Origin: Inia geoffrensis
Taxonomy: Eukaryota; Chordata; Mammalia; Artiodactyla; Iniidae
Direction of reading: 5' to 3'
Length of the DNA: 64,000 nt
Assembly (NCBI GenBank): GCA_036417435.1
Contig: CM070905.1
Coordinates: 16,903,592 to 16,967,591 of the forward strand
The notes beneath the pieces were generated by a model. It did not search any database, was not told the origin of the DNA, and saw only the letters and a program-made list of their open reading frames with translations. Below are positions 57,366-64,000 of the stretch, one piece after another; positions within the stretch are counted from its first letter, which is position 1; each line of letters begins with the position of its first letter. The position numbers and the translations under genes were made by a program.

Positions 57366-58215
57366 ATCTTCTGGTTTATAACCAGGTGTTGCCTCTCTAT
57401 TTTGTTATTTTTCCTAAGGAACAGACCAAGTTGTTAGATGAATGTAGATATAATTTCTAATGGCAAAACTGGGGACACTTTTTAGCTAATTTGTGGGAAT
57501 ATATCTATCCTTAAAGAAAGCAATACTTTTTTGGAAGTGGTCTATGTCAGGTCAGGATAAAGATTATGAAGTTTTAAATTAAATTACTTCAACAAAAAGA
57601 AGAACAAGAAAAATATGGAAATTTTTTTCTTCATACTCCCAGGAAGAGGGCTAGAGAAATTAATGTTTATCTAGTCTTAGGAGTTTATCTCTTTGAACCC
57701 AGTTTACGTCCATTAAAACCAAATGCATAGTAAGACTGTACATCCTAGCCAGAGTAGAGGTGATGAACATAGTTTAGGTTAAGACAAATGCATAGGACCG
57801 AGACGTAATAGATAACAGTTCAGCAGCACTTGGAACTGGGAACTAGATTATGGGACTATAACGCTGTGTAATAACTAGGTCACTTGTGTATTAACAAGGT
57901 CCTATGACCTTGGAGTTTATCCCTGTGTCCTCTACAAGCTACACTCTCAGTGAAATAGTGTATTATTTGGGAATAGCGTATTTGTGTTCCATTTTCCCAG
58001 CCAGGATGAATATAGACACACCTGTGAGGCTTAAAAAAATCCATTTTGAAATATCTATAGACAAAAGTATTCAAGGTGTGGATTTGGGGGAACTATCTCT
58101 CTGAATATCTGAAACATGTCAAATGTTCAGGCATAAGCATTGAAGGTTATCATGACTATATTAACCTTTTAAAAAGAGTGTAAATACTTTTATCCCCAAA
58201 TTTTGAGGGAAAAAA
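57366..58215. other. Unassigned DNA
   Basis: No recognised gene or repeat. Confidence 0.4.
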
Positions 58216-58217
58216 TT

Positions 58218-58785
58218 ACAGTGGAAAGAATTCTAAAGCTGTTCCCCCAAGATTCTGTCTCCTGGTTATTCAGTCAAACACTATCTAGGTAGGTCTGTGA
58301 AGGGATTTCGTAGGTGTAACTGAGGTTATGGACCCTAAATTAGGGAAAGTAGCCTGTATGATCCAGATGGGCCCATTCTAATTACTTGACCCCTTTAAAG
58401 CAGCGAAATTTCTCCAGCTTGAGTCAGAGGAGAGATGAGACAGAAGAGGTGAGTCAGAGACTCAAAGGGAGTTGCAGTCATCCTCTAAAAGCTGAGGATG
58501 ACCCCCAACCGACAGCCAGCAAGGCAACGGAGACCTCTGTCCTACAACCACGTAGAAGTAAAATTCTACCAACAACCTGAATGAGTCTGGAAACAGATTT
58601 TCTCTCAAAGCCTCCTGATGAAAGCCTCGGGTGCCCCTTAGCCCTGTGGGATCCAGAGCAGAGCTCCTGGACCCTCCGGATTCCTGACCTACAGAACAGT
58701 GAGATAATAAATCTGTGTGGTTTTAAGCTGCTAAATTTGTGAGAATTTATTATGGCAGCAACACAACACTAATCTAGTACTTTAA
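58218..58785 (+). mobile_element. MaLR LTR (MLT1-type), sense solo LTR
   Basis: 'gctgttcccccaagattctg', 'gtgaagggatttcgtaggtg', 'cagatgggcccattctaatt', 'tctaccaacaacctgaatga', 'gagataataaatctgtgtgg' (AATAAA at about 58706), 'aacacaacactaatctagta'. About 570 bp, near full length; no viral genes. Confidence 0.8.
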
Positions 58786-58989
58786 AATAATTCCTTATCT
58801 TCATCTATTTCCTCTATTCCCTCCCCCTCTACAGGAGCTAAAGCAGTTTTCAAAAAATCTGCAGGAGGAAAAATCTATGCTTTGCAGATGTGTCCTACAA
58901 ATTTAAATTAGCCAAGAACAAATTATTTAAATTAGTATTTTCCCCTAAAATCAGATTGATAAAAGAAACAAGCACACATTTTCACTGAG

Positions 58990-59095
58990 AAGAAATGACT
59001 CCAAATTCTCACTCTGCCATTTACTAGTTTATATGACTTTGGACACATTTTTAATCCCTTATAACATTGCGAGGATTAAAAATTATTTTTTAAGT
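58990..59095 (+). mobile_element. MIR SINE fragment
   Basis: 'attctcactctgccatttac', 'tagtttatatgactttggac', 'cattgcgaggattaaaaatt' follow the MIR core. Confidence 0.7.
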
Positions 59096-59109
59096 GAATC
59101 TCTCAATTA

Positions 59110-60020
59110 TAAGAGATTTTAAAATAACTTTTAAAGTTACAGAACAAGACTCTATTAACTAAATTCATCATTTTGTTATTGCAGAAGCAATCTACATTTA
59201 TTGTAAAACAAATATGAGAAAAACCAGACGAGACTAATTTTTCAAAAAAAGAAATAAAAAAAGATAAAAGCATAATTTGACATTTTAGAATAATTCCTGT
59301 TAATACTCTGGTGTAAATATCTTTCCAGATATTCAATTTTTGCAGCATATAATGCACATATAATAAACAATGTGCATATATAGTATGGCAGGGAAATGTA
59401 TTGATGATTTTTCTTTTTCATTGCTATTAAGACATCAGAAAGAATGAGAACTTTTTTCTCCCCAGGGAAACTAGAAATTGGGTTTCACAGACTGAACTTG
59501 CCACATACCAGGACTTCTCTTCCCCCTGCCTAAAGAGAGAAGAAGAGGTTCACTTAGGTCCTTGTGACAGGGACTATCCCAGGCAGCAGAGGATGAGGCA
59601 GGGCATCCAAAGGGAATGGCTGCAATGGCCTCTCAGAAGGTCTAAATCAGACTCAGCAAAGATCCTATGCCAAAACAAACCCCTAGGTGATAAGATCAGA
59701 ACACCTGCTACCTAAATATATATCATAGTGAAATTTTAAAATGTGGCCTTTCTTACATCCAAAATGTGGTGGAAAAAAATCTTACTCATATGAAGTTTCA
59801 CAAAAATTCTAGAACCTGCTTTTTTCACTTCACGTCTTAACCTTTTTTCACGTCAATAAATATAGAGCTACAAAATCATTTTAATAGCTACATTATATTC
59901 TTTTGGATAGATGTTCCATAATTTTTTATTAATAACATATTTTTGGACGTCAGTTAAATCCAAATTTTCATTATTATAAACAATCGTGTGGTCAAGCTCC
60001 ACTATATTTAACATAATAAA
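59110..60020 (-). mobile_element. Ancient L1 (L1M-like) pieces, antisense
   Basis: Clear part at 59810-60000: 'gcttttttcacttcacgtct', 'tcaataaatatagagctaca', 'ttttcattattataaacaat', the complement of L1M 3' sequence. 59150-59340 looks like the same kind of element. 59400-59780 between them is unassigned. Confidence 0.55.
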
Positions 60021-63000
60021 AGGGTAAGTCAAGGTGACCTGTGCTTTACCAAGACCAAAGCCAAGAAGCTGAGAGGCACGGTTAATGGAGGTCGTAACTA
60101 GAATGCTTATTTGCTTCCCCATGAAGGTTTCTAGACAAGGTCTGCCACAGCATATGGGCTCTACACAGCTTTGTGATGGTTCGCTCTCTGATACTTACTT
60201 TTCAGTGCTTTTTACTTTGTTTGGTTTCCTCAAAGACAGGTAGTATCTTGAGAGCAAGGCAACAAATATATTGCTTTTCATAGTCTCAGATTTTCTCCAA
60301 TATTCTGCAAAGAGTAAGTGCACTAAAAAATTACATAATGATTACAATTATATTTATTTTCTTGGCCAAACACTTACTAAGGTAAACTATGGACTAAACT
60401 TATCTTTAAAATTATATTATGTCCTGGCTTCTCTAAAGACCATAAACCTGTGATGGTAGAGTACTGTTTCTAATATCTAAAATTTGATTTTGTGATACGT
60501 GTTTAGCTGATTGCTGTTTATCACGTCAGTTGGACTATGAATGCACCTTCTAACACCAACAAAGACAGACAATTTTTGCTAGGGAGGCTGTGTGCCCAGG
60601 TTTTTTCAATTCTTCCCCTTCATGATTCAATAAATACATGTGATATAACTTGATAGGCTCATGTTTTATTATATTTTATTGCTCAATTTTTAAATTTATT
60701 ATCAGTTTCCAAGGATTTGAATTTGCTTAAATATATGTAATTATATCGCCAAGAAGAAACTTTAAATATATTTAAATAAGTCTAAATGTTGAGCAAAAAT
60801 TACTTTGAGAAGGGAAATCCCATGTATTGAATCTGGGCAGTGGAGTCTTGATATAACGCCAGACCAAATCAATGAAATATTTCATCAAATTTTTCCTTAG
60901 TCCCATTCTCTCCTAGCTAGTGTGCTTTTCAATCCAAATGGCTTGTTAGCCAGAAAAATTCAGACAGACAACAGCTGGTGTGTCCTATTGCCTGGCTTCT
61001 GGATGCCATTGCTCTGAACGCCATAAGCAAGCAATGAGTTCCCAATATTGAAGAGTTGTTATCTCTGAGTAACCAGGAATAAGCCCTCAGTGTAGAATCT
61101 AAATTTATCATCATGTAAAAACATGGTCCTTAATATCTTTAAAATATCTGAATAATTCCATATAACTAGGAGAAGGCGGAAATATCCAGGAGAAAATCAA
61201 CAGTCACAGAAGACAAGCCTTGCCAGCACAGTGCTGTGGGGTGAGTCCATCGCTCCCCAGCTAAAGTGTCTATCCAAACTTCACCGATTTTTAATACCTT
61301 TAACAGGGACTCAAAAGTCCACCTTCACACAAATTCTCTAATAAATAAAGAACCCAGGAAAAACCAATGTTCTCCTAATCCCATCCCTAACATGTTACAA
61401 GTAAATTTTCTATTTTCAAACAGGATAGCTTTAAAAGAGAGAAATGTCATAAAAAGGATGCAATTCAAAGTGATGTGTATTGTAGGGGAGAGAAGTTTGA
61501 CAATTTTGCCTTGGTTCTTCTTGGTGGGATAAAGAATAGAGGGTCACTCTTATACACACACATATACATGCACATATTGCATTTGTTTTGGTTTTTTAAC
61601 CTCAAATTTCATTAAAGAACTGGGTGATGAAACTATCTCTTTCTGAGGCCACATCCATGAATCACTGTGCAGCTACCAATACCCTCAAATGTGATCTTCC
61701 TGATTTGTCTGTCTCCCAAAGAGGCAAAATCCAATAAACATTAACATAAAGGTCAGCCTTATGGGTTACTATAAATATGTGGAAGATTAAAAAAGAATCA
61801 GTCATGATTTTAACTGGCTTATCAGGATTAGTGGAGGGAGAGACAAGATGCTGCATATACACCTGGAATGCCATGTGCATGTGCTCATGACCTCTTAAGT
61901 TTTTCACAGGTGTGTACTTGGATACCACTGGAGGACCAGTGCGTTTTGTTAGGATATTCTGTGGTGAGTTATAGATTGGGTACTATGCAGTGTTAACACA
62001 TACATTGAATATTGCAAAATGAATGAGTAACAAGAAAAATACATTTAAACTATTTGATTTTCTGGTCTGTCTCAGCACAGACAAATAAAGGACACATGGG
62101 AAAACTATTTGGGTCCAAATAGAACCTTAGCCTTCTAAAGGAGGAAGAGGTAAAATAGACGGTGGCCAGAATGAATTTTATGTTTCATATGAACTTGAAT
62201 TACTATTTTACTTAGACTCATTCCAGTTTCCATATTAACTCATAAGAGTAAGATCTCTTGCAAGCCTTCAGACAAAACATTGACTTATGATTTGCTAGAT
62301 TCTGTTGCATGAGTCCTTCAGCACAATTGCTACCGGGCATGACAAATGGAAAGACACTGCCATTCTTCATACTTTCATTTTGTAGATGAAACCTTTGATT
62401 TAACCAAAAATAAGAGACCTGCCCTTGAGAGTCTGAAAAATAGTCTTTGGAGTCAGTGGTATGCATCATACAAAGACTTCTGAGTAGGAAATTCTTCCTG
62501 TGCTGTTTTGGTGGAATAATGTATGCAGAAATGTTTCTTTGGATGCAAAGGCAGCATTGGGGCACCAACTGTGGTGTATTGAAAGAGTTAATAACTGAGT
62601 CATTTTGCTCTGTAGTCCTTTGGTGTGAAAAGAAAGCTCTACTTTTAAATAAATAAAACTAAACAATGATTTAATTTCTAATTCTTATACCATAAGTAAG
62701 ACCATCATTCAGAAACCAACAGTACACTCTACCCATGCCCTGAATTAAATCATTTGTGGCAAGAATTAAAACACTCAATGCAAATTCATTAACACTTTTG
62801 CAAACCCTCAATTTCTATTTCTCTCCCCAAAGATAAGTAATCTACTTAAGGAAGGTTAATGAGAAGTACAAGTGTATTCCATTTCTGCTATTCAATGTTT
62901 TTGGTACAAAATGTTAAATATGGTTTTTAAGAGTATTTGTTGTCAGTTGTACAATCCAAGCCCAGCTTTAAATGTAGCATTATTATCTGATTTCCTAGTC

Positions 63001-63165
63001 CATGGGTTACATGTAAGGTTGGTGTAAATGAACAGAAAATTTTTTGATGATGAATGATATTTATGATATGCATGACACCAAATATGATATTTATCTACGC
63101 TACTCCCCAATTTAGGAAGCATGAATACATATATATATATGTAAAGCTACCACTTTTAGAGTGCT
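60021..63165. other. 3.1 kb unassigned DNA
   Basis: No gene, RNA or confident repeat. The 116-codon minus ORF at 62218-62568 has no domain and overlaps ORFs on the other strand, so I do not call it. Confidence 0.4.
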
Positions 63166-63167
63166 TC

Positions 63168-63310
63168 AGCATGTCAGGTATTGTGCTATTTTCCATGAAT
63201 TATTCATTAACTCTCACAGGAATTCTCTGAACTAGGTATTACCATCTATGTTTTGTAGATGAGGAAACTTGGATGTAAAAAAATTAAGTGTAAGTGATGA
63301 ACTTGTAGCC
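63168..63310 (-). mobile_element. MIR SINE, antisense
   Basis: 'tgtcaggtattgtgctattt', 'ttaactctcacaggaattct', 'tgttttgtagatgaggaaac' follow MIR complement order. Confidence 0.8.
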
Positions 63311-63688
63311 TCATTTTTTTTTTTCTGACTTGAAAGCCATCTTATTTTGTTTTCAATATTTTGGTAAATGGTATAATTTTAATGTTTTTTCCTGATTTAA
63401 GTTATTTTTGAAAACAAGTAAGTTTTTGAATACAGTAAGGTACAGACAGAACAGAGTAGAATTAGACCCCCAAACACCAAATTTATTATAATCATCAAGT
63501 TCAGAATATAATTTTAAAAAAAGATTTAATATGTTTAAGAAAATGAAATAGGCAATCAAAAATATGAGCTGGTAACAGAGAGATGAAACCATAAAAATTT
63601 ATCAGCTTATATTTTTTTCCTTTTCTGCTCTACAGTAGTTTTCATATCTCTGTTCAAAGCCCAACCTCACCATGGAAAACTATTTTCT
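63311..63688. other. Unassigned AT-rich DNA
   Basis: No recognised gene or repeat. Confidence 0.4.
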
Positions 63689-63689
63689 C

Positions 63690-64000
63690 CTCAGCATCAC
63701 TTCTTTTTTAAATCAAAATCTTCAAACATATAGAAAAGTACAGACAATAATATAACAAATAATAATGTAACAAATCTACATTGGCCCAGTAACAATATTC
63801 AGCAGTGGTCAACTCATGGCCACTCTTTTTTTTTTTTTTTTTTTTTTTCATGGCCACTCTTGTTTACCTACAGCTCCTCCCCTCAGCCCCCACTATCCCT
63901 ACTGGATTTTGAAGTACATTCCAAATATCATTTTATTTAATCTGTAAACATTTCTGTATTTATTTCTACAAGATAGTCCTTAAAATACATAGCCACAGTA
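63690..64000 (-). mobile_element. Ancient L1 (L1M-like) 3' UTR, antisense, runs off the window
   Basis: 'catatagaaaagtacagaca', 'gattttgaagtacattccaa', 'atcattttatttaatctgta', 'cttaaaatacatagccacag' fit the complement of an L1M 3' UTR. Interrupted by the poly(T) insert at 63828-63847. Confidence 0.65.
63828..63847 (-). mobile_element. Poly(T)-only insert with TSD
   Basis: A pure T run of about 20 nt (the exact limit is ambiguous) flanked by a perfect 14-bp repeat TCATGGCCACTCTT at 63814-63827 and 63848-63861. Best read as an L1-machinery insertion that copied only the poly(A) tail of an RNA. Confidence 0.8.

Noticed and set aside
62218..62568. 116-codon minus ORF
   Set aside because: No domain, overlaps ORFs on the other strand, and no promoter or splice signal I could defend.

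Overview
The window reads as non-coding mammalian nuclear DNA, most likely from a toothed whale. It is AT-rich, has no CpG island, and I see no multi-exon protein-coding gene. Most sequence I can name is retrotransposon. The lineage call rests on five young tRNA-derived SINEs of the cetacean/hippo/ruminant (CHR) type, in the form typical of odontocetes, and on L1 3' ends of the cetartiodactyl type. Older layers shared by placental mammals are also present: ancient L1M-type LINE-1, MaLR (MLT1-type) LTRs, MIR, L2 and MER5-like hAT remnants. Family names come from recognising diagnostic stretches, not from a repeat-database search.

Layout. 0-8.4 kb is mostly ancient L1 in both orientations, with one MLT1 LTR (5.67-6.02 kb) and a purine-rich tract (1.67-1.83 kb). 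8.7-9.65 kb holds two younger L1 insertions, one internally inverted (twin priming). 9.7-20 kb is largely unassigned AT-rich DNA with two SINEs, an (AT)n tract and small direct and inverted repeats. 20.2-25.3 kb is a stack of a hAT remnant, a roughly 3-kb 5'-truncated L1, an internally deleted L1 3' end, older L1 pieces and an L2 end. 25.3-36.6 kb is the least repetitive part; it contains a speculative minus-strand first exon (TATA-like motif, 122-codon ORF, strong splice donor) near 35.7-36.1 kb. 36.6-46.2 kb mixes L1 3' ends, a SINE, MIRs, an MLT1 LTR split by an L1, and ancient L1. 46.2-50.0 kb is one L1 insertion. 50-64 kb holds MIRs, MER5-like pieces, a SINE, MaLR LTRs, microsatellites and old L1.

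Nothing here works together as a pathway, and I found no new multi-gene system. The informative content is insertion history. The sequence supports (i) an L1 at 46.2-50.0 kb that carried about 243 nt of its source locus downstream (3' transduction), with a second AATAAA, a second poly(A) tail and a 13-bp target-site duplication (TSD), later hit by a SINE; (ii) a second probable 3' transduction on the minus strand inside an MLT1 LTR (41.2-41.7 kb), whose empty site can be read across the break; (iii) a pure poly(T) insert with a 14-bp TSD at 63.8 kb, apparently a tail-only retrotransposition; and (iv) a twin-primed L1 with a perfect 13-bp TSD at 8.7 kb. No L1 here is intact: all are 5'-truncated and the ORF2 copies carry frameshifts and stops.
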